Of a DNA stretch of 64,000 nucleotides, positions 1-14,661 are shown in pieces. Numbering within the stretch: the stretch's first letter is position 1; each line of letters starts with the position of its first letter. Source of the DNA: Methylobacterium nodulans ORS 2060 (GTDB lineage Bacteria; Pseudomonadota; Alphaproteobacteria; Rhizobiales; Beijerinckiaceae); contig NC_011894.1 of the NCBI RefSeq assembly GCF_000022085.1, positions 6,446,501 through 6,510,500 of the forward strand, given 5' to 3'. The translations under genes and the position numbers were made by a program. The notes under the pieces were generated by a model that did not search any database, was not told the origin of the DNA, and was given only the letters and a program-made list of their open reading frames with translations.

Positions 1-227
1 ACCAGGAAGCCCGCCGCGAAGGCGAGCAGCGCGAAGATATTGCGGGTCGCCTCCGGGTAGGCGGAGAAGAACTGCGCGCCGATCACCGCGGCGAGCGAGC
101 CGTAGAGATAGAAGTCGTACCACTCGAAGACGGTGCCGAGGGACGAAGCCAGGATGACCCGCTTCTCCTCCCGGGTCATCGGCCGGGCGGTGTCCACCGC
201 CTGACCGACCGCGGTTGCTGTTGCCAT
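1..227 (-). CDS. MFS transporter of the metabolite:H+ symporter (MHS) type, N-terminal part only
   Basis: Only the first 75 codons are in the window; the gene runs off the left edge. The start is the ATG whose A is at 227, preceded by AGAGGAACG as a ribosome binding site. The visible protein has a short polar cytoplasmic leader, then SSLGTVFEWYDFYLYGSLAA, the first membrane helix with the FEWYDF signature typical of MHS carriers such as the proline/betaine and dicarboxylate symporters, then the beginning of a second helix. The substrate cannot be told from this fragment. The gene faces away from the rest of the window and shares no operon with anything seen here. The family call is firm for a fragment. 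Confidence 0.8.
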   Translation of the reverse strand, partial: MATATAVGQAVDTARPMTREEKRVILASSLGTVFEWYDFYLYGSLAAVIGAQFFSAYPEATRNIFALLAFAAGFL

Positions 228-234
228 GGGGCGT

Positions 235-976
235 TCCTCTATGGTGCGAGCCGCGTGGCCGGCGGGGCGTCCCGCCGGGCGGCCCGGTCGCCGCGCGATC
301 TCGATCCGCGCGGGAGGTCGGGACCGGTAGATCCGGCCTCCGCGGGGACTCCCGTCACGGTCGCAAACCGAGGGTTAATCCAGCCGCGGCCCGGGCCCAA
401 TTCTCCGTTCGTCGTCAGACTTTCGGATCATCCGGCGTCATCCCGGCCCGGGAGAGCCGCCCATGGGTCGTCGATCGTGGCACGCCCCGGGCTTTGCCAT
501 GACAGCGTCCCGCATACCGCAGAGGAATATGAACAGATCGAGGGATATCGTCTCCGCCGTTTCGGCCGAACCTGCACCGTTGCAGACAACAATACTCCGG
601 ATCAGGTTATGTTTTTTCTCTGACAAAAGGGAGCCGAGGAGCGACTCAAGCCTGGCCGTTGCGCGCGACCCTTACCGCGAGTTGCATGATCTGGATCCTG
701 CGTTGAGCCAGCTTGGCCGAATGGCCGCACCCGCGAGGGTTATTCAGCGCGGCGCCACGCATCCGCATCTCAAACCGACCTGATCCTTGCAGGTATTTAC
801 ACGATACGGCCGAATATTATTCCGGATTTTCACGCCGGAGTTGTTCCCGTTTTACACAGGTTTCAGATCGGTCGAATGCGTGCGTTCCGCTTAATAGCTT
901 GTTAACCCTAGGCCACTGGAGGGCTTGGGGGGCGCCTCCAATCACGAAGATCGGACGACGTGGGAATCGAAAGCTC
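235..976. other. Intergenic stretch without a supported gene
   Basis: About 740 bases lie between the divergent starts of the transporter and the methyltransferase. Short open frames occur on both strands, but they have arginine- and proline-rich compositions typical of out-of-frame high-GC DNA and no convincing ribosome binding site. The part around 530-620 is locally richer in A and T and could hold promoters for both flanking genes. I found no convincing terminator, RNA gene or repeat here. Confidence 0.5.
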
Positions 977-2077
977 ATGAGCCGCAATTCAGCACAGGCG
1001 ATCCGCGAGACGAGCCAAGCTCTGCTCAAGGCGCCTCGAACTCCCGCCATGGCAAATGTCGCGGTTCCGGCGGCGCGGGTCGTGCACTCACCTTCCGTCT
1101 ATACGCGCCTTCCGGTCCACTCCCGCGAGCGGCACTACGCGGCGGTGGCGTACGATGTGAACCGCGCCCTCGATCAAGTCTACGACATCGCCCTCTCGGA
1201 GGGATACGACCCCTTCATCTCCGAGTTGATCGATTTCCTCGGCCTGATGAAGGACTCGTTCAAGGAGAAGACCTGGCGCGAGGCGGTCCTTCCGGCGGCC
1301 CGCGAGCACAAGGTGGCGGCGCTCGTGCACGAATGCCCCTTCACGCGCCATTCCTACCTGCGTCCGCGCGGCTATCCGGGCGATGCCGGGCTGCTCGATT
1401 TCGTCTACCGCCATCCGGTCGCCCGTCCGCTGGAAGGCGCCGCCACGGCCGGGGGGCGGTCGGTCATGGCCCACACGGTGAACGTCACGGCCTGCGAGGC
1501 CGTCCGTCAGCGCAAGGAGATCCTCGCCCGGACGATCGACGAGGTCGCCCGCCTGCGCCCCGGGGCGGAGGTGCTCGCCGTGGCCTGCGGGCACCTGCGC
1601 GAAGCGGAATCGAGCCTCGCGCTGCGGGAAGGCCGGGTGTCGCGCCTCGTCGCCACCGATCAGGACCCGGTCAGCCTGGAGACGGTGGCCGCCTACCGGG
1701 ACACGATCTCGCCCGCGATCGAGGTCCGCAACCTCAGCGTCCGGCACTTCATCGCCGCCAAGCACGACCTCGGGAGCTTTGATCTCGTCTACGCCGCCGG
1801 CCTGTACGACTATCTGGAGGAGCGGCTCGCAGCCCGGCTGACGCGCAGCCTGTTCGGCCTCCTGAACAGCGGCGGCCGCCTGCTCGTCCCGAACTTCCGC
1901 ACCGGCGTGCGGGAGGAGGCCTATATGGAAGCCTACATGGACTGGTACCTCCTGTACCGGTCCCGGGCCGAGATCGAAGCCTTCGCGGCCGAGATTCCGG
2001 CCTCCGCGATCGCGCGCACGGCATATTTCGAGGATGCGAGCGGCCTCATCGGCTATCTGGAGATCGAGAGGCGCTGA
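977..2077 (+). CDS. Class I SAM-dependent methyltransferase
   Basis: The protein has 366 residues from the ATG at 977; an alternative start is the ATG at 1049. A helical N-terminal part contains the motif RPRGYPGDAGLLDFVYR (about residue 130), which recurs in a group of bacterial methyltransferases annotated as related to 3-hydroxypalmitic acid methyl ester synthesis. The Rossmann part follows: a degenerate glycine motif in EVLAVACGHLREAE, the acidic residue that would hold the SAM ribose in LVATDQDP, and FDLVYAAGLYDYL as the post-motif strand. The glycine loop reads ACGHLRE rather than the usual GxGxG. The substrate is unknown. The gene converges on the neighbouring GGDEF-EAL gene. The fold is fairly sure; the link to fatty-acid methyl ester signalling is inference. 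Confidence 0.75.
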   Translation: MSRNSAQAIRETSQALLKAPRTPAMANVAVPAARVVHSPSVYTRLPVHSRERHYAAVAYDVNRALDQVYDIALSEGYDPFISELIDFLGLMKDSFKEKTWREAVLPAAREHKVAALVHECPFTRHSYLRPRGYPGDAGLLDFVYRHPVARPLEGAATAGGRSVMAHTVNVTACEAVRQRKEILARTIDEVARLRPGAEVLAVACGHLREAESSLALREGRVSRLVATDQDPVSLETVAAYRDTISPAIEVRNLSVRHFIAAKHDLGSFDLVYAAGLYDYLEERLAARLTRSLFGLLNSGGRLLVPNFRTGVREEAYMEAYMDWYLLYRSRAEIEAFAAEIPASAIARTAYFEDASGLIGYLEIERR

Positions 2078-2147
2078 GGCTGCCCCTCTGCCTCCGGACA
2101 AGGCTCAGGCCGACGGCCCATGCTGCCGACGCATCGGGCCGCCGGGC

Positions 2148-4145
2148 TCATGCGACCGCGGCCCCCAGGGCGAGCCGGTCGCCCCTGGCGGCGAGCAGCC
2201 CCAGCGCGTCGGCCGACATCGGCCGGTTGAAGTAGAACCCCTGGAGCAGGCCGACCCCGTACTGCTTCAGGAGCGCGACCTGCTCGCCCGTCTCGACGCC
2301 CTCGACGACGATGTTCTGGCCGGAGTTCTGCACCAGCGTGATGATGTCCTTCAGCATCTTGGCGCCGCGCGGCGTGTCGCTGGCCTGAACGAATAGCCGG
2401 TCGACCTTGACCGTATCGAAGCTGATCCGGCTGAGGCAGGACAGCCCGGCGAAGCCGGTGCCGAAATCGTCGAGCCAGATCTGCACGCCGAGGCGCTTGA
2501 GCGCGGCGATCGTCTCGGCCACGGCGGAATCGGTCTCGATCTCCAGCCCCTCGGTGATCTCGATGGCGAGACGGTGCGGGGCGACCTTCGCCTCGCGCAG
2601 GATGGCCCCCACCGTCTCGACGAAGTTCGGCCGCCTGAGCTGCACCGCCGAGACGTTCACGCTGATCGTCGGGATCGCCTCCGTGAGGCTGAGCTGCCGG
2701 CAGGCCTGCCGGCAGGCCCAGATCCCGAGATCCACGATCGCCCCGGTGCGCTCGGCGACCGGGATGAACAAAGCCGGCGAGATCGCGGTGCCGTCGGCTG
2801 CGGACAGCCGCATCAGGGCCTCGGCCGCGCGGATCCGGCCCGCCGCGACGTCCCAGATCGGCTGGTAGACCAGCGACACCCGGTCCTGCTCGATCGCCGA
2901 CCGCATCGCCTCAATCACGCTGTCCTGCGTGCTGTTCGTGCCGAACAGCCGCTCGTCGAAGAGCTTGACGCAGTTCCGGTTGCTGTCCTTGGCGAGATAG
3001 AGGGCGCGGTCCGCCCCGGTGACGATCCGCTCCGGCTTGTCGGCGGCGATCCCCCGGCAGAAGGCCGCCCCGATGCTGACGGTGACCGTCGCCAGGTGGT
3101 CGAGCCGCGCCTCGTGCGGGATCTTCAGAACCTGGATGCTGCCGCGCACGTCCTCCGCCACCGCCGCGATCTGCGCTTCCGTCTCGGACAAGAGCAGGAT
3201 GATGAATTCCTCGCCGCCGAAACGGCCGATCCGGCAGCCGTGGCGGGCCGCCACCTCCTCCATCACCCGCGCGACCGCCACCAGGCAGGCATCACCCTTC
3301 TGGTGGCCGTAATAGTCGTTGAACATCTTGAAGTAGTCGATGTCGATCAGGATCACGCCGAACGCCGCCGACCGCTCCTTCCAGGCGCCCCAGAACTCGC
3401 TCAGCAGCTGGTCGATGGCACGGCGGTTCAACAGACCGGTCAGGGCATCGGTCGTCGAGAGCTTCAGGAGCTCCTCGCCGCGCTCCGTCGCCTGCTTCTG
3501 ACGGATCTCGGCCCGCATCGAATTGAGGAACACGCGGTACCGCTCAAGGTTCAGCTTCCAATTGATGAAAATCGTCAGAACGAAACTGAGAACGTAGAGC
3601 GACCCGATGGCCACGTAATACTGAAAGGGGAACTGAAAAAACAACAACGTCGACACGAAAAAGATGACGGTGATCAATCCGGAGGCGAGCAGCGCGACCC
3701 GGAACCGGAAATTGAAGAACAGGTTCGACACCATCATGAAGACGGTGCCGTACGCAAGATAGTAGGAGACATTCGCGCTGTGCGCACTGAACACCGTAAG
3801 CAGCAGCCATGACGCGTAGCCGACGACGACGCCGAGCGCGCATTGCAGCTCGACCAGGGCGGCATCGACATTCCGCCTGATCTGCAGGCCGATGCAGAGA
3901 ATATAGACGGCGCCGATGGCCAGCCGCGACAGGACTGCGTAGAAGATGACATCGCCGATCAGGAGCGCGTCGGTGATCGAGAACAGAATGTAGAGAGCGC
4001 CGACGAACCAGATCGCCAGCCGCGCATCCTGGCGCTGCACCTGCCGCTGCTGCGCATCGTAGAGCTTCTTGAGAATGCTAAATCGCCGATCATACCAAGA
4101 TTTGGCGATCTCAGCATCGAGCAACTTGGCGAAGTCTGCTTGCAT
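2148..4145 (-). CDS. Membrane-bound diguanylate cyclase/phosphodiesterase (GGDEF-EAL)
   Basis: This 665-residue protein turns over cyclic di-GMP. The chosen ATG at 4145 has AGGA seven bases upstream; the frame stays open further upstream but that part is low-complexity. The N-terminal third holds about six hydrophobic segments (roughly residues 38-205) forming a membrane sensor unlike MHYT or MASE1 at first sight. The GGDEF domain follows, with an intact GGEEF active site (cyclase-competent) and the DIDYFKMFND strand. The C-terminal EAL domain has EALMRL, NVSAVQLRR, LDDFGTGFAG and VEGVET, so its catalytic residues look present. Both activities may be functional. The signal sensed cannot be inferred. 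It stands alone, convergent with the methyltransferase. Confidence 0.93.
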   Translation of the reverse strand: MQADFAKLLDAEIAKSWYDRRFSILKKLYDAQQRQVQRQDARLAIWFVGALYILFSITDALLIGDVIFYAVLSRLAIGAVYILCIGLQIRRNVDAALVELQCALGVVVGYASWLLLTVFSAHSANVSYYLAYGTVFMMVSNLFFNFRFRVALLASGLITVIFFVSTLLFFQFPFQYYVAIGSLYVLSFVLTIFINWKLNLERYRVFLNSMRAEIRQKQATERGEELLKLSTTDALTGLLNRRAIDQLLSEFWGAWKERSAAFGVILIDIDYFKMFNDYYGHQKGDACLVAVARVMEEVAARHGCRIGRFGGEEFIILLLSETEAQIAAVAEDVRGSIQVLKIPHEARLDHLATVTVSIGAAFCRGIAADKPERIVTGADRALYLAKDSNRNCVKLFDERLFGTNSTQDSVIEAMRSAIEQDRVSLVYQPIWDVAAGRIRAAEALMRLSAADGTAISPALFIPVAERTGAIVDLGIWACRQACRQLSLTEAIPTISVNVSAVQLRRPNFVETVGAILREAKVAPHRLAIEITEGLEIETDSAVAETIAALKRLGVQIWLDDFGTGFAGLSCLSRISFDTVKVDRLFVQASDTPRGAKMLKDIITLVQNSGQNIVVEGVETGEQVALLKQYGVGLLQGFYFNRPMSADALGLLAARGDRLALGAAVA

Positions 4146-4485
4146 AACGGGATCCTGAATGGCGCCTGTAATAGCAGCTCCCGTCTCAAGAAACGTTAAC
4201 GGCCGGGTGAGGAACGTCTCCCCGGGCTTATGGACAGCCGAACGACCGGTCGAGGCTGCGGCCGGCGCAGTTCGGTACGAGGAAAGACCTTCCGGACCCA
4301 GGGGCCCCGGCGGGGCACGGCTGGACCTCCGCCCATGTCCTGCGCAATCTGCCACGGTTGGCGCTTGCGCGCGGTCGGAACGACCATGGGCGCCGCGCGA
4401 TTGGAGTCATGTCCAGGAGACGCCGGCACCGGTTCTCCGGCCGGACAGACTCGAAGGGGCGAATTCTCCGGGAGGCGTGGCATTC

Positions 4486-4986
4486 ATGCGTCGTGACCTG
4501 ATCGGCCTCGGCTTCGCCGTGGCGGCCCTGAGCGTCGCGGGCGAGCCCGCTCTGGCCGGCCCGCCGGCGGCTCCCGTCGCCGGGCCTGCCTTACGGCCGG
4601 CGCCCGGCTCGCATCCTGTGGCCAGACATCCCGGATTCCGCCGCGGGCGCTTCGCGGGGGCACCGGTCGGCCTCGTCGGAGGCGTGGCGGCGAGCGAGGC
4701 CCCGCCCCCCGCCGTGGCGGCCGAACCGCTCCTCACCCTGCCGCGGCCCGCCGAACTCGTGCCGTCGGCCTGGGGCTACGGCACCTACGGCATCCCGACC
4801 GTCGCGGGCATCGCGAGCCCGCCCCGGGCCGAGCCGGTGGTCTACGTCATCGACGGGGTCGGCTCCCGTGGGCCGGCGGAACTCGGCCGGCGCCGGAACG
4901 GCTCCTGGCAGGCGGCGGAGAAGGGACCGGCCTTGCGCCGATCCGAGCCGGCCCGGGTGGTGGGGATCGCCGTCCCGCGACGCTGA
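4486..4986 (+). CDS. Predicted exported protein of unknown function
   Basis: The 166-residue product begins MRRDLIGLGFAVAALSVAGE and has a plausible Sec signal peptide with cleavage after the ALA at about residue 25. The ATG at 4486 is preceded by GGGAGG. The mature part is rich in Pro, Ala, Gly and Arg, with a middle section around WGYGTYGIPTVAGI and a basic C terminus. No catalytic motif was recognised. It is transcribed away from the GGDEF-EAL gene, with which it shares an upstream region of about 340 bases. Reading frame and signal peptide look genuine; function is unknown. Confidence 0.6.
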   Translation: MRRDLIGLGFAVAALSVAGEPALAGPPAAPVAGPALRPAPGSHPVARHPGFRRGRFAGAPVGLVGGVAASEAPPPAVAAEPLLTLPRPAELVPSAWGYGTYGIPTVAGIASPPRAEPVVYVIDGVGSRGPAELGRRRNGSWQAAEKGPALRRSEPARVVGIAVPRR

Positions 4987-5100
4987 ACAGGTTTCGGAAC
5001 AGTGCCTTGCGGTTTTCCGTCAAAAATCTGCGACAAAAATCTGCGACACAGCAAAAGCCTGAGCGGACGAAGCGTCGGCCTGCCACCGCTTCGTCCGCTT

Positions 5101-5249
5101 AGAGCCCGTTTGAGCGTCGAGGACAAGCTTATGATGACTTTATATTTCATGTAGTTTATCCCACCCTCGCCCTCATCCTGAGGTGCTGCCGCAGGTGGCA
5201 GCACCTCAGGATGAGGGCGAGGGTGGGATAAACTGCTCAAACAGGCTCT
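5101..5249. repeat. Palindromic dispersed repeat, copy 1
   Basis: The element is bounded by the inverted ends AGAGCCCGTTTGAGC (5101-5115) and GCTCAAACAGGCTCT (5235-5249), which differ at one base. Inside is a perfect 36-bp stem (5155-5190 with 5197-5232) closed by a 6-base loop. A second copy at 20653-20873 has the same ends and left arm but a longer stem. As RNA either strand would fold into a very stable hairpin, so it could act as a terminator or processing site. It lies between the exported-protein gene and the remnant receiver domain. Confidence 0.85.
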
Positions 5250-5257
5250 TAGAGACG

Positions 5258-5450
5258 GCCGGGCACTGGGGATTGCTCCTTCGCCATTCGACCCGGCGGG
5301 ATCGCCGTCGAGGACGGGCCGGAGCGCGCCTACAGTCTGATGCGCATCGCCGAGACGAAGCCCGACCTGATCCTCCTCGACGTCATGTTGCCGGTGATGG
5401 ACGGTCCCGCCATGTGGCGGCGGCGCTCGGCCAGGCGGGCGAGGGGTGAG
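5258..5450 (+). pseudogene. Remnant of a response-regulator receiver domain
   Basis: Read in the frame of the ATG at 5340, this stretch encodes AVEDGPERAYSLMRIAETKP followed by DLILLDVMLPVMDGPAMWRR, the middle of a CheY-like receiver including the phospho-acceptor Asp in LLDVMLPVMDG. The N-terminal acidic pocket (the usual DD) and everything after the third beta strand, including the conserved Thr and Lys, are missing; the frame runs into unrelated residues and no start codon with a ribosome binding site is present. The left edge abuts the palindromic repeat, suggesting that a rearrangement there removed the rest. It precedes a large hybrid kinase, so it may once have been part of the same signalling locus. 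Confidence 0.7.
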
Positions 5451-5573
5451 CCGGTATCCGGCCCCGGGCCGGGGCTGTCCTCGCGCTGTCCCGCCTCGCC
5501 GGTTCCCGCCGTTAGACCTTTCCGGGCGCCCCGGATATGGTCCACCAGGAACATACCCGGGGGGAGCTAGGCC

Positions 5574-11077
<5,504 letters not shown>

Positions 11078-11093
<16 letters not shown>

Positions 11094-13189
11094 CATCCCT
11101 GCCGGCCGCTTCTCCGGGCGAGTCGAACGTCACCCCGCCGGGGCGGCGGGAGGACGAGCGCGTCAACATCCTGCTGGTCGACGACCAGCCGGCAAAGCTC
11201 CTGAGCTACGAGGTGATCCTGAGCGAGCTCGGGGACACGCTCATCAAGGCCACCTCCGCCCGCGAGGCGCTGGCGCATCTCCTGCGCACCGAGATCGCCG
11301 TGGTGCTGATCGACGTCTGCATGCCCGAACTCGACGGGTTCGAGCTCGCCACGATGATCCGCGAGCACCCGCGCTACCAGCATGTGGCCATCATCTTCGT
11401 CTCGGCGATCCAGATCAGCGACCTTGACCATCTGCGCGGCTACGAGGCGGGCGCGGTCGATTACGTGCCGGTGCCGGTGGTGCCCGCGGTGCTGCGCGCC
11501 AAGGTGCGGATCTTCGCCGAACTCTACCGCAAGACCCGCCAGCTCGAGCGCCTCAACGCCGAGCTGGAGCAGCACGTGGCCGAGCGCACGGCCGCCCTCG
11601 AAGCCTCGACCGCCCGCCTGCGCGAGAGCGAGCAGCGCCGCAGCCTCGCGCTCGCCGCCGGCCGCATGGGCTCCTGGGACTGGGACCCGGTGACGCGCGA
11701 ATACAGCTGGGACGAGGGCCAGTACCGCCTGTTCGGCGTCGATCCCGCGCGCTTCGTGCCGACGCCCGAGAGCGTGGACGCCCTGATCCACCCGGAGGAC
11801 CGGGAGCGGATGCGGGCGCTGGGGCGCCATGCGGCCCGCACGGGCGAGCCCTTCGACGCGGAGTTCCGCATCGTGCGGCCGGACGGCGAGATCCGCTGGT
11901 GCGTGGCAGGCGCGGCCACGACCCTCGATGCCGCCGGGCAGCGGCGCCTCAGCGGCGTCACCCACGACATCACGGCGCGCAAGCGGGCCGAGGAGGCCCT
12001 GATCGATCTCAACCGGGAGCTGGAGCGGCGCATCGAGGAGCGCACCCGCGAGCGCGAGGCGGCGCTCGCGCAGCTCTTCGAGGCCCAGAAGCTCGACACG
12101 ATCGGCCAGCTCACCGGCGGGGTGGCGCACGACTTCAACAACCTGCTGATGGCGGTGCTGGGCTCCCTCGAACTCCTTGGGAAGCGCCTCGATCCGAAGG
12201 ACGACCTGGCGCTGCGCCTGGTGGACAACGCGATCCAGGGGGCGCGGCGCGGCGCCGCCCTCACGCAGCGGCTCCTCGCCTTCGCGCGGCGCCAGGAATT
12301 GCGGCCGCAGACCGTGGCGGTGGCGGGCCTCGTCGAGGGCATGCGGGGCCTGCTGGAGCGGGCGCTGGGGCCCGGCGTCGACATCGTGACGCTTTTGCCC
12401 GCCGACCTGCCGCCGATCCGCATCGACGCCAACCAGTTCGAACTCGCCCTCCTCAACCTCGCGGTGAATGCCCGGGACGCGATGCCGCTCGGCGGCACGA
12501 TCACCCTCGACGGCAGCGGCGTGGCGGAAGCGCCCGGCCTGCCGCCGGGCTCCTACGTGCGCATCGCCCTCACGGATACCGGCACCGGCATGGATGCGGC
12601 GACCCTCGCCAAGGCGACCGAGCCGTTCTTCACCACCAAGGGACCGGGCAAAGGCACGGGCCTCGGGCTGTCGATGGTGCAGGGGCTGGTGGCGCAGTCG
12701 GGCGGGGCGCTGCAGGTGTCGAGCACGCCGGGGCAGGGGACCACGGTCACCCTCTGGCTGCCCGCCGCCGCCCCGGTCGAGGCGCCGCCGCCTGCCGCAC
12801 TGGCCTCAGCGGATCCGGCGGCGATTCCGCCCTGCACGATCCTGGTGGTCGACGACGACCCGCTCGTGCGGATCGGCACCGCCGCGATGCTGGAGGATCT
12901 CGGCCACGCCGTCCTCGAAGCCCCATCCGGGGCGGAGGCGCTGACGCTCCTGGAGGGCCGGACCGATATCGACCTCGTGGTGACGGACCACGCCATGCCG
13001 GGAATGACCGGCCTCGAACTCGCGCGGCGCCTGCGCGAGGTCTGTCCCCAGTTGCCGGTGATTCTGGCGACGGGGTTCGCCGAGCTGCCGAGCGACGACG
13101 AGGCCGCGGTGCCGCGCCTGTCGAAGCCGTTCAGCCAGGAGGAGTTGGTGATGCTGCTCGCGGCGGTGCTGGCTCCGGACGCCGCCTGA
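11078..13189 (+). CDS. Hybrid histidine kinase with N- and C-terminal receivers and a PAS domain
   Basis: This 703-residue soluble kinase starts at the ATG at 11078 inside the last codons of the poly-HAMP kinase, so the two are translationally coupled. An N-terminal receiver (about 28-150, acceptor Asp in LIDVCMPELDG) is followed by a coiled coil, a PAS domain with PAC end (about 190-310), a HisKA with GGVAHDFNNLLM (His near residue 350), a HATPase with DTGTGMD and GTGLGLSMVQGL, and a C-terminal receiver (about 590-700, Asp in VVTDHAMPGMTG). The N-terminal receiver makes it a plausible next step after the upstream kinase in a phosphorelay, with an HPt protein or output regulator elsewhere. 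No DNA-binding domain is present in either protein. Overlap and domains are seen; the relay order is inferred. Confidence 0.93.
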
Positions 13190-13200
13190 CGCGCCGTCTC

Positions 13201-13731
13201 ATGCCGATGATTCCCTTCGCCACCCTGCGCCCGGCGCAGCCCGAGGACGCCGACGCCGTGGAGGCCCTCTTGGCCGCCTCCTATCCGGTCCTCATGCGGT
13301 CCGCCTACGACGCGGACCTTCTCGCGCGCGCACTGCCGATCATGCTGCGGGCCAGCCCGACTCTGCTGCGCTCCGGCACCTACCACGTCGCGCAGACGGC
13401 CGAGGGGCAACTCGTGGGCGCCGGCGGCTGGACGCTCGCCCGGCCGGGCGCCCCGGCGCCGATCGACCCGACCCTGGGCCACATCCGACATTTCGCGACC
13501 CATCCGGCCTGGACGCGCCGAGGGATCGGCCGGGCGCTCCTGGCCCGCTGCGCCGCCGATGCGCAGGCCGCCGGCGTGCGGCAGTTCGAATGCTGGTCGA
13601 GCCGCGTGGCTGTGGCGTTCTATGCAGCTTTCGGCTTCCGAATCGTCGAACCGATTCTCGTCGCGATGGGGCCGGAGGTCGAATTTCCGGCGGTGCGGAT
13701 GCTCTGCCCGCTCGGATCGGCCTCGCCGTGA
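13201..13731 (+). CDS. GNAT-family N-acetyltransferase
   Basis: The 176-residue protein has the GNAT core: the beta-4 strand IRHFATHPAWTRRGIGRALL carries the acetyl-CoA pyrophosphate loop (RRGIGRA), and FYAAFGFRIVEP is the typical C-terminal helix-strand. It starts at the ATG at 13201, 11 bases after the hybrid kinase stop; the ATG at 13207 is an alternative. The tight spacing suggests co-transcription with the two kinases, though acetyltransferases of this size occur anywhere and a functional link is unproven. The substrate is unknown. Confidence 0.85.
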   Translation: MPMIPFATLRPAQPEDADAVEALLAASYPVLMRSAYDADLLARALPIMLRASPTLLRSGTYHVAQTAEGQLVGAGGWTLARPGAPAPIDPTLGHIRHFATHPAWTRRGIGRALLARCAADAQAAGVRQFECWSSRVAVAFYAAFGFRIVEPILVAMGPEVEFPAVRMLCPLGSASP

Positions 13732-13740
13732 CCCCCCTTG

Positions 13741-13839
13741 GAGCATTTTCCGACGAAGTGGATCCCGGTTCGTCGCAGAAAATGCGGCACAATCAAAAAC
13801 CTGGAGCAGGATCCGTTCATGGTGGAACGGATCCTGCTC
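13741..13839 (+). repeat. 99-bp dispersed mobile repeat, copy 1
   Basis: The element runs from GAGCATTTTCCGACGAAGTG to GGATCCTGCTC with short inverted ends GAGCA/TGCTC, and its right half is a hairpin (GAGCAGGATCCGTTC paired with GAACGGATCCTGCTC). A second 99-bp copy, in the opposite orientation, lies at 38650-38748; the two differ only at one base in the left half and in the hairpin loop region. It sits between the convergent GNAT and bioD genes, where the hairpin may end transcription from both sides. Confidence 0.9.
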
Positions 13840-14516
13840 TAGGCAGGAACGACGTCGAGCCCCTCCGCGGGGAAGCCTCCGCCCCGCGCCACGCACAGCA
13901 CCCGGACCCCGGCATGCCGCGCGATCGCCTCCGCCACGGTCTCGGGCGGCGTCGGGGCGCCGGGCGTCTCGCTCACCACCACGGCGCGGAGATCCACCGC
14001 GTGATGGTGAAGGGTTTCGATCGCCGTCAGCGCGTGGCTGATCGCCCCGAGATAGCTGCCCGAGACGAGGAGCACCGGCAGGCGGAGCGCCTTGAGCCAT
14101 GCAAGGCCGGTCGCCTCCGCGGTGAGCGGGCTCATCAGGCCGCCGACGCCCTCGATCAGCACGGCCGTGCCCGGGGCGGGGGCCGCGATTGCGGTCTCGC
14201 ACCACGCGACGAGATCGGCGAGCGCAAGGCTGCGTCCCTCCCGCGCGGCGGCGAGGTCGGGGGCGAGCGGCGCCGCGAAGCGCCAGGGCGTCATGGCCGC
14301 GACCGTCTCGGGCGTCACCGGCAGATCCTGCGCGGCAAGGAGCAAAGCGGTGTCGCTCGCGGAGAAATCCGGATCGGACAGGTCCGGCACGCCGCTCGCG
14401 ACCGGCTTGAGGGCACGGACCGGCCGGCCGCTCGCCCGGAGAGCGCGGGTCAGCGCCGCGGTGACGTAGGTCTTGCCGATCTCGGTGCCGGCGCCCGCGA
14501 CGAAGAGCGTGCTCAT
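13839..14516 (-). CDS. bioD: Dethiobiotin synthetase
   Basis: BioD closes the ureido ring of dethiobiotin from 7,8-diaminopelargonate, CO2 and ATP in the cytoplasm. The 225-residue product begins MSTLFVAGAGTEIGKTYVTA, with the modified P-loop GAGTEIGKT of this family; KPVASGV is the substrate-binding Lys segment and VLIEGVGGLMSPL the catalytic/Mg region. Length matches the family. The ATG at 14516 is chosen because the family starts directly before the P-loop. Its TAG stop codon uses the outermost base of the 99-bp repeat. BioF lies upstream on the same strand with 145 bases between, including a hairpin. bioB is not in the window. Confidence 0.93.
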   Translation of the reverse strand: MSTLFVAGAGTEIGKTYVTAALTRALRASGRPVRALKPVASGVPDLSDPDFSASDTALLLAAQDLPVTPETVAAMTPWRFAAPLAPDLAAAREGRSLALADLVAWCETAIAAPAPGTAVLIEGVGGLMSPLTAEATGLAWLKALRLPVLLVSGSYLGAISHALTAIETLHHHAVDLRAVVVSETPGAPTPPETVAEAIARHAGVRVLCVARGGGFPAEGLDVVPA

Positions 14517-14623
14517 ACGAAATCCGATTGATTGCTCGGCGATTGCTGTCGCAATCGCGCGGCAATGCGGATTTCGGCTTCGCTCAGGCCGGCGCGGAGC
14601 AAAGCTCCGCACCGCGCGGGCTT

Positions 14624-14661
14624 GGTGATCCGGTTTCCGAACCGATCGTCCGGAAACCGGA
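14624..14661. terminator. Hairpin between bioF and bioD
   Basis: GATCCGGTTTCCG and CGGAAACCGGATC pair around a loop of about 11 bases just after the bioF stop codon on the minus strand. There is no clear T-tract on either side. It may attenuate transcription between bioF and bioD, stabilise the bioF message, or be a further dispersed palindrome, since its shape resembles the ends of the repeats at 20875 and 31023. Confidence 0.5.

Noticed and set aside
235..976. Several 60-120 codon frames in the first intergenic region
   Set aside because: No ribosome binding sites, Arg/Pro-rich composition and mutual overlap on both strands.
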